Source of the DNA: Massospora cicadina
Taxonomy: Eukaryota; Entomophthoromycota; Entomophthoromycetes; Entomophthorales; Entomophthoraceae
Length of the DNA stretch: 64,000 nt
Assembly (NCBI GenBank): GCA_022478985.1
Contig: JAKSZP010014508.1
Span: 124,001-188,000, forward strand
Reading direction: 5' to 3'
Of the stretch, positions 10,370 through 23,640 are shown in pieces. Both the position numbers and the translations under genes were made by a program. Below the pieces are notes generated by a model. It saw nothing but the letters and a program-made list of their open reading frames with translations. It ran no database searches and was not told the origin of the DNA. The stretch's first letter is position 1. Every line of letters begins with the position of its first letter.

Positions 10370-11990
10370 ATGGATTTTAATGATTCCGTTGACAGCTACC
10401 TTATTTCATAAGTAGCACAAACTGCCAAAATTGAAGAGGCTGCCCAAGGCCAAAAGAACATTTTGACAACTTTCACATTTTAAATGCTGATTTGAATGCC
10501 CATGTTGGAAAACTCTCTTATATTATATTTGGCCAAGATTGCCAAGTGAAAGTATTATCAAAAGTTAGTAAAAACATTAGTGCCGCCTCAGTGGCCTAGA
10601 TGCAGATATGGACAGATCGGTTCACTCTGATAATGACTTGTACAAGGTCATTGATGCCTTGTTTCTTGAAGTGAAAACTTAGTCCATAAGGTACAGTCCA
10701 TGGTGAATAAGAAACTCGACATTAAAGCAGATTTTCCTGGATGCTATTAAAAAAGTTGACAATATAGAACTCCAGTTGCAGGAGGAATGCCATTGTGTCT
10801 CCATTATGATAAACTATTTTAGGGGATAATCCAATGCACAACCCGTTGATATTTTTAGCAATAAATGGGAACCTCTTTTGTTGGAATTGGATATCAAGGG
10901 TAAAGAAGCACCGTTTATAACTAATTTGCCTATGGTCTTTATCTCCGCTTTGCGTGTTGGAGCTACTTCTCAATCTGCCATTCTGGAAAATCCTCCTCCT
11001 AAGCATCTGACTCAATTATTTGCAAAACTACAATCCAATCCACAACACCATACTGCTGATAACCCTAATCAGGTTTCTATATGCTCCTTGACGCGGGGTG
11101 CTCCAGTGGCTCAGGGTATTTTACTCCCACTTCTCATCTTTATCACTCTGGATTTTATCTAGGAGTGACACAGGCCCTTTGTCCATGCAGCAATAATCCT
11201 CAAACTCATATTTGCCCCATTAACATGTTAAAGTTTTATTAAGACAAATATGCACAATTTTATAGTCTATTTTAAAATTAGTATAACAGGAGCAACCAAG
11301 AATGCTAAGTTGGCAACGGTAATGAGCTTGCTGTACTCAGAAAAGCCAAGAGTCAGTTATTCCTAAACTATAGGAGGTCAGTGTGACCTATCACAATGCT
11401 AAGCATCAACTTATCAAAAAGTTCAGTGGTCCAGAGCAAATGACCACCTAGAAAACAGAGTTCCTCAACAGTATTTTTTAAAAGATGAGACTGTGAAAGC
11501 ATTTGTGGAGCGCTTCTACTTGGAGGCATTAACACTATCTGGTGATAACTTCACTAATGATTTTGATGCTCAGATCGCTTTGCAACATGCCTGTGAGCCT
11601 TAAAAAGAGTTGTGTTGGATTATGACTCTGTTCTGGATGAAGAACGATATCACTCAAATGGTATATTATCTCTAGTGCGCCATCACCTTTGAGGCGCACA
11701 ACACAAATTATTGGTATCCTCAAAAACTGTGGCCTCAGTCCTATCCTCAAAAAAGTTTTTCCTCCACAATATGAGCTCATTACATAGGCCTGACGTTAGT
11801 CAGAATACCTGTGTATATGTAAAATATAGGGCACTTCACTAATCATTGCCCTGATTTGAGATTTAAACTCAAGGTTCATTCTGTGAAACTTTTGAATGAT
11901 GGAGAGTTGGTAAAAGGCAAAATAAATTAGAATCAGGACCTTCTACATCCTCTTACTCTAACTAAATCCCAGGTAAGATAAAATCCACCA
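10370..11990 (+). pseudogene. gag: element II gag, heavily broken
   Basis: Stretches at 11385-11760 read HNAKHQLIKKFSG and, after stops, ETVKAFVERFYLEALTLSG, the capsid pattern. A zinc knuckle is detectable at 11806-11866 (a Cys start, then GHFTNHCPDL) but its halves are in different frames. The open stretch 10878-11162 lies in the N-terminal part and has no motif I recognise. Confidence 0.6.
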
Positions 11991-12284
11991 AGTCACCTCA
12001 GTAAGATAAGAGGACAACAACGTCAGGCCATCTTCAGCGGTTTAAGTTATAACAAATGACAGTGTAGCGGTGACTACTCATTTTTGAGAAAAACGTGACT
12101 CAAGTTGGTTTAAAAAGTAGTTTAAAGCTGTATAATCAATGATCGAAACCCCTTGAGCTTCCAATCCCTTCTAGTGAATCCCCTAAGTTGAATGGGGTAC
12201 AAGTGGCTGTACCTATTGAGGCCTTGAAAGAATCTAGCACACAATTATGTAAAGAACTTCAGAATTACTTAGGTCAAGAGAACA

Positions 12285-12960
12285 CTTCTAATGTCATCAC
12301 AATATTTTCTAATGATGGTTTTTTTCAAGTGTAATTATATTGATATAACTTTAAATAAGCTCAAATTCCGAGCTACCATAGATTGTGGGGCACCAGTTAA
12401 TATCGTGTCCACTAAGCTTGTAAAGAAACTGGGCCTCGCTACCAGACATAGATCACAGGAAATTCTAAGGTATTGCGGGCCCTCAGACCATAACCTCTAA
12501 TAGGATACAGTGCATTGCTGCTGAGGTTAAGCTAACTGGTGATCTCCGCTCCCACTATTGTTTTCCTAAATCAAAATTACAACTTTCTTACTGTTATATC
12601 AATTTATGAGAAAACATGGAGACAAAGTTGATTTCAAGGAAAAATATGCTGGAGTTACTTTGGCAAACTCTTCTGCTATTTTAAAACCAGAAGGAAGAGA
12701 CTCTTATGGTTAAAAAAAGGGTTTGTTAACCTTCTATTTTAGGATGTTTTAGTGCTAATTGGTTACCAATGGCTACATGGCAGTAATCAGTTCTTATCAT
12801 ATAAGATTGTGGAATCTAAGGGCATTCTGCTACGTGCAATCTTAGCCTAACCATCCCAGTGGGCCATTATGTCATAGTGGGGACTAAATTACTGTAGATA
12901 TTTTTCAAGGACTAAATGGAGATATAGTTTCTCCATTTGACCAATAAAATCTGGAACCTG
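12285..12960 (+). pseudogene. pol: element II aspartic protease, broken
   Basis: The open stretch 12291-12500 reads FRATIDCGAPVNIVSTKLVK: the catalytic Asp is present, but the usual Thr/Ser is Cys. Downstream the protease C-terminus and linker to RT are full of stops. Confidence 0.72.
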
Positions 12961-12999
12961 TTGCTAGGCACATGTCTATGATACTGGACCATGGCGAGA

Positions 13000-13687
13000 T
13001 TCAGGTGCCCTTAGCTAACCTTTATCCCTATTCTGTTCAAATTATGTGGCATCAAATCGTCTCTTTGTGCATGTTTTGCCTGGTGAAGAAGTAGCAAATA
13101 TTCATGATTTTGGTAATCTAGATGAAATTCTGCTCAAGGGCAATAAGTACCACTCAATACGTTCTTGGTACTTTAAAGGACGCCTTTCTGGTCTGAGTGA
13201 AAATGAGAAGAATAAATTTCTGGCCATGTTTGAAAAGTACAGTATCATCTTAGCTAAATATGACTATAATTTGAGGTTTCCACATGATGTGCTTTACCAC
13301 ATTATAGCTGGTAATCATCCATCAATTTTTCTCCATCATATTAGGTGCATAAAGGTAGCGGATGAGGTCATCAAACACAAAATCAACCAGATTGTACAGA
13401 AGAGGATGCTAGTTGTCCTCCAAGACTTCTTGGCCCTCCTTGGCGTTAGTTAATAAAATATTGTGGATCAAATTGAGTATTTATAGATTATCAGAAGCTA
13501 AATGAAATCATCTATAAAGATATCTAAATTTTTCCCTTTAATAATAGTTCTTTAGATCACTTGGGCAGCAAACAATATTCATCTGCTATAGATTTAATAT
13601 CTGTATATTGGCAGATTAATCTGTAAAAGGAGGACAGGTGAAGTGCGTTATTGTTACTTCTCAGGGTCTATACCAACCCACTAGGAT
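13000..13687 (+). pseudogene. pol: element II RT, N-terminal half, cut by a family-C LTR
   Basis: 13046-13453 is open and covers the segment before the RT fingers, including GEEVANIHDFGNLDEIL. After stops, 13560-13620 gives SAIDLISVYWQINL. Near 13670 it reads LYQPTRI and ends at the LTR start, 13688. The continuation, MSQGLCNAPPTFQHAM, lies 29.7 kb away on the minus strand at 43377. Confidence 0.8.
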
Positions 13688-14441
13688 CATTGGACAAATG
13701 CACTCCCAGATTCAAGAGAAAATTTTTTTGGGACAAAATAGGCCAAAAGAGGAAATGTACACTTACAAGTTTGAGATAGGAAAAAGAGCTTTTTGAATAA
13801 AAATAATGATAGTATGGGCCAAAAGACCCTGGTTGATTCTCGGTGGAACCCCTTGAATCCAGGTAACACTTTTAATAATATTACATTCAATTAGCACAAG
13901 AACAGGCAGTCAGAGTTCCCCGACCAAGCAGCAGAATCTGGAAATACATTGGAGGTTCCTCCCCAGGCCACATCTAGTTCAATTCAATCACTTAAGTGGT
14001 GACCACCCCTTTTATAGGATTGTCAGGGGTCCCCTAAGGTGCAATTATTTTCTATAATGGTGATTGGTTGAAATACAAATTATTAGCCCATGGGTTTTTC
14101 TTACCTAAAAATAACTTTCCATCAGTTGTCTCACCAAAGTGAAGTAATTTCCTAAGCTCCAAAAGGTCGAAATTCATATTCCCTAATTTTGGACCATACT
14201 AAGCTATTTCAAACATTAGCATTGAATTCCCTTTGAACCTTAATACTCAATACAGTTTAAATACTGAGCAGTAGTATCGAGAAGAAGCACTTTTTGTTTC
14301 TTGTCCTGAACTCATTAAAAACCATTAAAAACCCCAACTTTACTTTTATTTAAAAAAGTATTAGCTTTGGTTTTAGAAGTGTTTAGTGGTAATCCGGCTG
14401 TTATCAACACCAGTGAGCATAAAACTTGCTGGATTCCCAAA
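13688..14441 (+). repeat. 5' LTR of family-C element C (754 bp)
   Basis: It starts at a mutated TGTTGGACAA and ends CCCAAA. It has the same length as 29180-29933, 59115-59868 and the reconstructed LTRs of F. Its 3' third (for example gcactttttgtttcttgtcc near 14288) is closest to the LTR at 43378-44276, not to the LTR at the other end of C. Confidence 0.85.
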
Positions 14442-14444
14442 AAA

Positions 14445-14464
14445 TGGTGCTCACTTCAGGGGCT
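14445..14464 (+). other. primer binding site of element C
   Basis: tggtgctcacttcaggggct follows the LTR after a 3-nt spacer (aaa). Confidence 0.8.
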
Positions 14465-14479
14465 CCTGTACAACACAAG

Positions 14480-16900
14480 TTTAATTAAGATCATAATGGA
14501 GGGCACACCTGCTGGAAGTGTTACTAGATGGGCGAGAAACGGAGATGGGGCAGAAGATGACCGTGTGGATAGCCCCCAACTTTATCATTTGAATGAGGGC
14601 AGTTGGAATGAATCCTGATGACAGAGTCTCACCGCCTTACCTGGCCTGCAGCTGAAGTAATGAGAGATTTAACTCAAGGCATATTAAACACTGGCGATAA
14701 TGCTTCTCAAGAAAGAGGCTCTTCTGTAGTGGACCATCTTAAGTATCTCTATGAGGCTTGAATCCTTCCTGATGCCTATAACCAGCTTAGCAATTTGGCC
14801 ACCTATGTCCGCAATTTTGCCCATCCTACATTGTTTCACATTATAGCCTATGAGCCGTCCATCATGAAGAGCTGCACTGACACCTGGCTAACCAGGATGC
14901 TCTAAGATTAGCTCATGATAATATATACCAACTGACATCTGAAAATGTTGGAACAGAAACATTTGGTGTGGAGGCAAACCGCAAATTCATTATTAAATTT
15001 CATGAGCGGCTCACCACCATGGATACTAGTGTAGTAAAGTATGTATAGGAGGCTATGAAGATCATCTGGGATGAGATAAATGCATTAGCTGCTAGCACCC
15101 TTTCTCTACTTGAGGAGTTTGCCAAGGAACTTGAGAAGAATGAAGAACAAACTCACCACGACTTCTTGGCTCATGCGTCCACCCTCAATCTAGTGATAAA
15201 GAACGTGTGGCTGTGGAGGAGCAGCAACTAGCTCAAGCCTTGTCACGCGTTGACTAACTCGAGCAGTGTCAGCTGCAAGAACCTTCTAGGGTTACCCCCG
15301 CTCTAAAGGTTAAGGTTGCTTAACTGGAAAAGTAGCTATCCCTTAAAGCCTCTCTTGAGAATACCAAATATTTATCCTGACGGGTTAGAAAGTGTGAAAA
15401 AGAAGATCAAGGAGTCAAGACCTCTCTTGAATGGCCCAACCTGTTGAAGGATGTGGATAGTCAATTGACACATATTAAGCGTAGCTATGAACAGATTTCG
15501 GGTGATGTATATTTGCAAGGCTCTCTACCCACATGACGAAAAAGGTGTAAGCTGATGAAAAAAGAGCTAAAAACTCGTGGAATGCTGGAATTTTGACAAA
15601 AAACCTAAGCTCTCTTGTGTCACAACTCTGTTTTAAAGTCCAAGCACTAGAGAGTCAGGTGAAGAACTGTAAACTCACAAGCATAGAATGTAAGCCCGAT
15701 TGGATTTATGGTAATACGCCTCTTATAAGCCCATCACCTCCATGAAATAGGCTTGAAGCTATCCAAGACCAGCTCTATCAACTCTCTCACTCCTTTGATC
15801 AATTTGGACCTTCTCTCAGAGACCATGGTGAAAGATGCTTCTGCAGTTCATAAACTCTCTTTTGGTGACCCTGTTTCATTAATACCAACTTTTAAGGACA
15901 AGTTTATCCTTGGTGAGGGTAGCATCGCTTCATTTTTATATATAGAAGAAGCTGCTATGGAAGGGGCAACTGACCGTCATAAAGTCAAACATATCCTCTC
16001 TTGTTTGAGTCGTATGTCCCAGGAGGTGACGTTGCCCCATATGGATGCCCTTAACACTAGGTCCGATGTTAAGGAGGCTCTCATTGACGAGTCTGGCTCA
16101 AAACAAAGCTTAAGCATGAAGAAGCAAGTGTTAATGCGCAATAGCATAAGAATAGGAGAGTCAATGGTTGCCTTTGCGGAATGGTTCTATATTGAAGTGC
16201 AGCCGTTGTTAACTTTTAAGATGTTGACCTTGGACACGTTGTTGCCGCTTACTTTCCTGGGTTGGCATCTCACCCTCCTTTAGCGATGCACATCACTTCC
16301 ATCAATCGCTATTCCTGCAACGTCCATGATATAAAAGAGGCTCTTCTAGATGTCGCTGACTTTCATAAGCTTGAAGAGTCTTGTGGAGTAGTATCCCAAC
16401 CTCGCATTCTGGCCATTGAGTATCAAAAGCTTAATCCCCAAGTCCTGACCATTGAAGAAAAAAAGAGACCCTTCAGATTATGGGCCCTGAGGAGAAAAAC
16501 AAAAAGACAAGTGGCCTGAACATCTCTGGTGTTCCTACTACAATAAGGTTGGGCAATATGAGACTGCGTTGGTGCAAAAAAAAAAAGCTGACATCAAGGA
16601 TCAGGAGGAGGAGAAAGAGATGTTGGCGTAGGGATTGTCATTCCTATTGCTGACGAACATCATGTGACTGATTTACTTACTTCCATGTTTTAATTTCCTC
16701 TTGTTGAAAATACCACTGGGGATGAAACTGAAGGGGGTTATGAGGACTTTGGTTACTACATACTAGGAGTACCCGCTGAAGTGGAGGTTCTTGATTGTTT
16801 GAACGCTGGAGGAGTAGATGAGACCACTGTACCTGAAGATACGTACCTCTGACAAGTTTTTAGTATCTTGCAGTTCTTGACACCTCCATAGATGCTAATC
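14480..16900 (+). pseudogene. gag: family-C gag, copy C, broken
   Basis: A long gag with a coiled-coil-like middle (15100-15700, rich in Glu, Lys, Leu and Gln). The best open stretch, 15753-16283 (176 codons), ends in the capsid-like part AFAEWFYIEVQPLL. Near 16525 the expected knuckle, kept in copy G as CAYCNKVGHYET, reads WCSYYNKVGQYET and has lost zinc ligands. The segment 16640-16890 is an acidic linker toward protease. Confidence 0.7.
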
Positions 16901-16914
16901 AGCACCTATCTGGC

Positions 16915-17640
16915 TTGATTCGCCCTCTCCAGCGAGGTCACACTATAAAGTCCATCTTGGATATTTACCCTGAGACTGCTCGCAAACTAACCTCCACTTT
17001 CTGGCTCAAGGAGGTCTTTGCTCTGTCGCTTAACTATGGAGGAACACTCATCAAGGTGGAAGTGGTTATTCAGAAAGTCAGAGTGATTGACATCCTGGAT
17101 ACTGGATTCACAGTGAGCGTAATCTTATCAAAGCTTATGAAAAAGATCAAGCTGGAACCTGAATTGTATTACAAATAAAGAGTTTGCAAATCAGCCTTGA
17201 AAAACACCAGCGCCATCAGGGCATAATCTTCCCTTCCCATTTGAATTGGGAAGCTCAATTTATTGGTCCCGCAGTAGCCTTAAACAACAACACCTATAAT
17301 ATGAACATAGATACTTAATTTATGATCAAATATGAGAAGAATTATCAACATGAATTAAGGTTATCTCGTTATTCTAATACGTAATCCCTTTAGTTTTATC
17401 CAATAAAGACTCCAGCAAAAGCGATTATTCTTTCCTGGTTGAGTACCTATTTTCAGTTTTACATTTACATTATACCACCGCAGGACAAAATACAAAAAAT
17501 TGCCTGATTCAGTGGATGCTATGGAAGGTACATTTTCTATGCTTCAGATGAGGTAGTAATTGAGCTGGGTATACAACAAGTGGATGACACAAAGATCACC
17601 CTCCAAATTTAACACCACTGCTGGTTGCACCTCGTAAATT
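16915..17640 (+). pseudogene. pol: family-C aspartic protease, copy C, broken
   Basis: 16915-17178 is open: RPLQRGHTIKSILDIYPE at its start, then IDILDTGFTVSVILSKLMKK with the active-site DTG kept. The second half, 17200-17640, contains several stops. In copy G the same protease is interrupted by element H just before this active site. Confidence 0.8.
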
Positions 17641-17729
17641 TGAGGGCGTGAGCCCCTTGAAGCCTTGAGTATTGCCTGGCATTCTAGACCCAGCCTACCA
17701 AAGGCCTATTACATCTCTTTGGGGAACCT

Positions 17730-18658
17730 CAACAGCAAGGACATAGTTGTAAGAAAACACCAGGAGATTAGTAGAGGCTTGTTAGTCCCTTTGGAGGACA
17801 TTGAATAAATTCACTTCATTGGCTCTACGTTGAATATGGGCCTGCCAACGATTATCTGTTATTTACCTTACATAATGTCCATATCTTGGATGATCTGACC
17901 CCAGATGAACTTGACAAAATTTACACTTTATTGGAAGGATTTAGCAACATATTCTATAAATCAGATAAAGGCTATGGCCATATGGAAGACTGGAGCCACT
18001 CCATTGAAGTGGGTGATTCCCGTCCTATTAGGTCCAACTCTTATCGTAAGTCAAAGGTTGAAGAACAACAGATGAGGACAGAGCTTCAGTAGTTTTCTAG
18101 ACACGAGGTTAATAGATCCTTCACAATGCCCTTTGTCTTCCCCCTTTTGCTAATAAAAAAGAAAAAAAGGAAATCATCAGATAGTCATGGACTACCAAAA
18201 GTTAAATAACCTCACGAATTAGGATAGCTATCTAATACCCTGCATTTAGATGCCCTGTCCCAACTCTCTGGCTCAAACTTCTTTTCCGCTATGGAATTGG
18301 CTAGCAGCTATTGGCAAATGGACCTTTCCCCTGAAGACCAGGAGAAATGTACTCTCATTTGTAGTGAGAGTCTCTTACAACCAATCCAATCACCCAAGAG
18401 TTGTGCAACTCACCTGCAACTTTCCAACATGCAATGGACTTCATCTTACAGGACCTGAAGTTAACTTGTGTCATCCTATATCTTGATTACATCATAAGAT
18501 TCTCATGAACCTTCAACGAACATCTTGATCACCTGAAGAAGGTGTATCAATGGTTACGTAAGTCAAATATTAAGTTGAAGCCCTCAAAGTGTACCTTCTT
18601 CCAAAGGAAATCGAATTTTCTTGGACACTAAATTTCCCAAGAGGGAATCCAACCCATG
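17730..18658 (+). pseudogene. pol: family-C RT, copy C, cut by element D
   Basis: 17886-18092 gives the linker before the RT fingers (LTPDELDKIYTLLEGF, then GDSRPIRSNSYRKSK). Near 18255-18420 the finger and palm regions appear in two frames. The catalytic box near 18475 reads YLDYIIRFS, so the second Asp of YLDD is Tyr. The frame ends at 18658 where element D starts; the same pol resumes at 27327 (QDKVKAISKMPHP). Confidence 0.82.
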
Positions 18659-19797
18659 TGTAGAAATTAACTTTTGGTTGATTATCGGCTATCAACCCAG
18701 TAACCTTTTTACTGCACAGGTTCAATCTCCTTGTGCACTTTGTTGCGTTGTATAGGATGTATTAATCAACGATAGTATGGAGACTATTATCTGAGTTGAG
18801 ATTGAACTATTATTTGCCCAATACTCGGCCATTATTTCTGATTAAAAACTCTTGAAGTCATAGTTGTAGGGATTCATTCCCTATACTCTTGTCCACCCAA
18901 TCTTTGTTAAGATACCCCGGTGACAGTCTCTCTTGGCCCAACACACAGTTGGCAGCTATCCCTGCTTGTGGTTCCTTTGTCTCTAGATCCCCACTCGGAT
19001 CCTTACTATTCTCTCTGAGAGTCTTCCAATTATTGCAGTCTGCAATATTATCCTTGAGATAAAGCGATACAATATAAGATGATAGTCTAACTATACACCG
19101 AATTGATAATATTATTGTGAAGTGTAATACTTTCATAGATAATAATGATTTGTTTATTATAGTAAATCTTAGGGAATTATATAGTGGGGGATTTAGCTGT
19201 CTAACCCTCAGTTGACACCTCTTCGATGAAACAGAAGCTGTTGCCATTGAATCACCCTTCCTCGTCTTGGCAGTGATGGTCTTCCCCATCCTGGCTAAAA
19301 TTCCGTCATTGGACATCCTTTAGACCTCAAACGGAAAGAGTCAGAAAACGTGTCCCTAACGTTTTCCTCTCTTTACAAGCAAATCCAACCATAATTGGCA
19401 TAGCGACCTGCTTAGGTAATGGGACTTATTACCCATTATGGCAGGTCACTTTACCAACTGATCAATTCGCTAGTTGCAGGCAGCATCACTCACTTCACAA
19501 CTTGCTATTCATTCCCAATCAGTCAGTAATGAAGCCCAACCAATCCCAATTAGTACACCTGATAGTTAATCACTATCAGATGCCCCTATTTCGTCAGGGA
19601 CTCCGCCCAATGAGATCTTAGGTATTCATCCAGATTGATCTCTGACGGATATGACCAGGAAAATCTTTAAAATCCCCTGAACATAGTTCCTCTGAGCCTC
19701 AGGCCAACTGATTTCCAATTCACTTCGCCTTAGGGAATTTTCCCCTAAAGATACCAGATAATCTAGTAGGCTGGGAATATGGGCAAAGATTCCAACA
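18659..19797 (-). repeat. 3' LTR of element D
   Basis: Collinear with 26189-27326 throughout. On the minus strand it starts TGTTGGAATC after the purine tract gcaagagggggatg (19798-19811) and ends AATTTCTACA. The minus-strand ORF 18858-19316 in it lies in repeat sequence and has no motif. Confidence 0.88.
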
Positions 19798-20300
19798 CAT
19801 CCCCCTCTTGCCTAGATTTCCAGCAAGAAAAGGACCGGAGCATGAGAACACCACTTTGCACACTTGGTTGAATACTTCATTGGTTTAAGCGGAGTACACT
19901 CATCAATACTAAATGCTGCTCGGGATGACCTTTGGCATTAGGCTTCTTCCTCTTCTTCCTCGCTACTGCCTTCTCAGAGAGCAGTCCCCATGACCTTCTG
20001 TCATGCCGGGCTGATTGATTTACTTGTGACAATATTAATCCTGTGATCCAGTTTTCCCCCATCAGGGTATAAGACCCACTGTCATATTCAGGACTCTTGG
20101 TCTAGCATCTTTGATTTCCTGATTTTCTCCTCATCCTAGACAGGAGACTCTTACTGTCAATGTTTGTTTCGTGGCTTAATTAAGAGCTCTTATTTCTTAT
20201 TCGCCATTCTTATTTCGCTCATAACCTCTTGGCATAAGTCATTCTTAATTCTTCTCTTGGAGAGCTTATCTCATTATTTTTTGAGATTAGTTTCCCCGAA
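19798..20300. other. element D internal, no gene seen
   Basis: Apart from the polypurine tract at 19798-19811 I see no coding motif in this 0.5-kb stretch. Confidence 0.5.
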
Positions 20301-20311
20301 ATTGGAGCCTA

Positions 20312-21500
20312 ATGGATTATAGAGTGCATAATGTCAACTTCTATATAAGTATGACATCCCCCTCTCGTCCAGCACATATTTCAAATTCCGAATCTCAATA
20401 CCAGCAGCTCCTCAACAGTCTGTCTGATTTAGACCTCCATCTCTTCCAGCAGATGAGTCAGGATGCTCGACAGAACCTCTTTTATGGTCCTTCTAGGACT
20501 CATACGCCTAGTCTGGCGCAATTAGCTAGTCCTTCCGTCAAATTACTAGAAATGGTAACTAATCCCTCTGAAACCAGGCTGGCCATCATTTCAAACAACT
20601 CTCGGCTGACTCTTCCTCTACAGTATATTCCAGAGTTGGACTCCAAAACCATCCTGGATTTGTCTCCTTTTGCTGATGCTCTGAACACCATCATAGATGC
20701 TCCAGAGATTAGCTGGTTGCTCTGGATCATTCATTTCTGGCCAGGTTGGAATTTCTCCCTGAGTTCCTCTTCCAGATAGGTCAATTTTAAAAACCCACTG
20801 TTCTGGTCTCCAAGCTCTCAATCAGTAACATCATACACTTTGAGCTCCCCTACGCTGAACTCTGGGCCCAAGTCACTGAGGCTTTGACATTAAAGCTGAA
20901 TCCCTCTGATCTGGATAACCTTCTGGATTGGGATACTGCTGCATATGCTCTTCGCTTTTCTGGCCAAGTTCTTAGAAGTTGGTCCACAAAGCTTCCAGCC
21001 TCTCCTGGGTTCCACCATTCATTCAGCTTTAGCTTCCATGAAGCCCATAGTCACCGCTTGCAGGATGTGATCTGCTCTCTGTACAACTATCTTTTCTCCA
21101 GAGCTTCCCATTGATATCTTCCACTGATGGCGTTAATAGGGGGCATGATTCAGCAGCCCCCATCAAATATTCCTTCTTCATTGCTGGCCCATATGTCCAG
21201 TGTCCTTTATAAGCCTGTTGGCAGGCGCGCAGGAAAAATCTTCTGGTTCCAGTGCCATATCAGGATTACTCGGGGTTATTCGCTAATTGCCTCTTTCTTT
21301 ATTTCTGCTTTCCTCCCCACTCTGGGGTTTTGCAATTGGCATCCAAAAACATCTCAATTTCCCTTCCCCTAGTCGTTTTTTTCAGGGCTCAGAATCCACT
21401 CAACAAACTTGGTTTTGTGTAGGTTTCGCCCTAGCAAGCATCCAATTGCATATCAATTTTGATGGGCTGTTCATTCCCACAGCGATCCATCCTCCCTCCC
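20312..21500 (+). pseudogene. antisense ORF region inside element D, unknown protein
   Basis: The plus strand, opposite to D, carries open stretches 20312-20779 (155 codons), 20884-21114 and 21127-21372. The first two join into one coherent protein if a frame change near 20720 is allowed; the second frame can be read back to about 20716 with a single stop (about 20794). The N-terminus is rich in Ser, Gln and Pro; the middle holds PELDSKTILDLSPFADALN and the later part LTLKLNPSDLDNLLDW. I recognise no domain. It could be an accessory antisense ORF of D or an acquired sequence. Confidence 0.5.
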
Positions 21501-21529
21501 CCAAGAGGTGACATAGGCGGAATCATCCC

Positions 21530-21853
21530 TGTACTGAGGATGATCATTAAAATTAAAAATTATAAAAATATATTGTCTTTTTTATCTATGCAGTTTATAA
21601 TTTTTCTAATATCCATTATCAATTTTTTTATCTTTATTCTTCTTTTTTACTATGGGACTTGACCTTGTTTTGGTTCAGAGGTCCATCGTTTCCCCCAAAC
21701 TGGGTCCTGGGTACTTAAACCTACCAGTTTTCCATGGTTCAGAGGTCCTTTTTTTGGACTTAACCATCTAGATTGGTTCAGAGGTCCTTTTTAGGACTTG
21801 ACCTAATCATCAGGACATGATCAACTTAATGGTTTATCAGTCCTTTGGGAACT
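21530..21853 (-). repeat. 3' LTR of element E, with GGTTCAGAGGTCC hairpin repeats
   Basis: On the minus strand it starts near GTTCCCAAAGGAC and ends CAGTACA. It shares with 24870-25123 the order of blocks gggtcctgggtacttaaacc, ggttcagaggtcc and an AT-rich end. The overlapping 3' end of pol reads into its first bases. Confidence 0.65.
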
Positions 21854-22930
21854 CTTTTATTTTTTCCTCGATTTGATACTTTAGATACTTAGCGTGGAAA
21901 CAATTTACAAATCTTCCATCCAAAAGATTATTAATGGAGTAAGCATCAGTCACCATCTTGGCGATTACTTTAAACGAACCTGATCACAACACATCCAATT
22001 TGTTTCTTCGTCCTAAACCATGCATATCACAATAGGCGACTCTTTCCGCTATTTGATATTCTTTTAATGCCATTCAGTTCTTGTCATCTGTTGATTTCGC
22101 TTGTATCTTTTTCTTCAAGGTTGTATTGAATGCTTGTAATTGCATATTGATCAGTATACTCGTCATTCTTTCAAATATTGTTCAAAATCAGCCCCAACGT
22201 AGGTTCCACCAGCGAATATAAAATTGGCAGAAACTCGGCCTTCTTTCCATATAGTAATTCAAATGGCGTCTTACCCATCATGGTATGATGACTAATGTTG
22301 TAGGCGAACATTACTGAACTCAAATACATTCCCCACATGGAAGTTCTCCCTGCGATTAGCTTCCTCAGAGTCATGGCAAGCATCCCAATGACCCATTCTA
22401 CCAGTTTGCTCATCTCCAGCCAGTATGGTACTGACATGACTCCTTTGATCCCCATTATTTTGTTTAACCTCAGGATCACATGAGACATGAATTTGGTCCC
22501 ATTGTCACTCAACAGAACTTGCAGACATCCATGTCAATATACTACTTGATCCAGGATGAATATCGCAGTTTCGATAGCATCAACTTGGGTTAAAGCCTTC
22601 ATCTCGACCCATCTCTAAAGATGGTCAATGCAACTATGATGTACGTGACTCCCCCTGTGCTCATCGTCAGTGTCCCATCACATCAATGGACACCGTGTGC
22701 CAGGAAAATCCAGGGCGGACCAGTCAGTATCCAGTTGTATTCTTATGTGGTTTGTGCAGCTGGCACTCCACGCAACAAGACAGATGATCCGCGACATCAT
22801 AGTTGATCAATTTCCATTAATAATACTGGCAAATATGGTCAGTTGTTTTCCTCAAGCCTCCGTGCCTGACAACCTTGTGAGCTGCTTGTACTATCGCTGC
22901 TCTTTCTGACAGTTTTGGGTATAATAGCCG
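21838..22930 (-). pseudogene. pol: element E integrase, broken
   Basis: Minus strand, from the right: HKVVRHGGLRKTT and CCVECQ (zinc-binding end, about 22880-22760), then SDNGTKFMSH near 22510 and the open stretch 22512-22171, where the Glu region reads LEMSKLVEWV. The C-terminus (about 22000-21840) reads GSFKVIAKMVTDAYSIN, the GPY/F module, and stops inside the LTR start. Stops interrupt the first half. Confidence 0.82.
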
Positions 22931-23640
22931 CTTCCCATTGATCATCTTGGATACTTGTCCATCCATAGTCTCGGTGTTTTCCATCACTTTTTGAAGCGCA
23001 CCTTGGATTTCTCAGGGCTCGTCCCCAATTCTTCCTTTGACCATTCTCTGGAATAGCTCATCCTCCTGAAGGTATACCAACAGGACCATTGGCAACCGCG
23101 ATAAGCCATCTGCATTATGATGAGAAGCCCACATTTGGTGGACTATCTCATAATCGTAAGCCTGAAGCTTAAGTGCCCATCAGACCAGTTGTCCTTCCGG
23201 TTCTCTTAGATTGTGTAGCCAATGCAGCGAAGAGTGGTCCATAACCACCTTAAAGTGCGTTCCGTGAATGTACACCCAAAACTGCTTTCATGCGTATATG
23301 ACTGCAAGGTATTCCCACTCTATCACGGTGTAGTTCCTCTTAGCAGCTGAGAGTGTCCAGCTACATATGCCTCCAGATGCATGTCCCCAAGTTTATCTAC
23401 TTGGCTCAGTACAGCGCTGATTGCCATCAACGAAGCATCAGTCTGAATGATAAACTCCCAATCGAAATTTGGATATTTTAGAATCAGCGAATCTATCAGA
23501 TACTGGCGTAACTCAACGAAGTAGTCCTGGGCCTCTTCTTTCCATATGAAGCCTTCATTTGGGTCCTTTAATAAATGAAATAAAGGCTCGGCTATTCAGG
23601 TGAAGTCCTGAATAAATCTTCTGTAGTATTTAACCATCTT
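22931..23640 (-). pseudogene. pol: element E RNase H, broken
   Basis: Minus strand: DASGG near 23375, NYTVIEWEYLAVIYA near 23330 and VVMDHSSLHWLHNL near 23250, then HHNADGLSRLP near 23110. The order and spacing fit a gypsy RNase H. Single stops occur, for example in the helix after YLAVIYA. Confidence 0.82.

Noticed and set aside
18858..19316. 152-codon minus-strand ORF as a host gene
   Set aside because: It lies wholly inside the 3' LTR of D, the copy at 26189-27326 does not keep it open, and no domain is visible.
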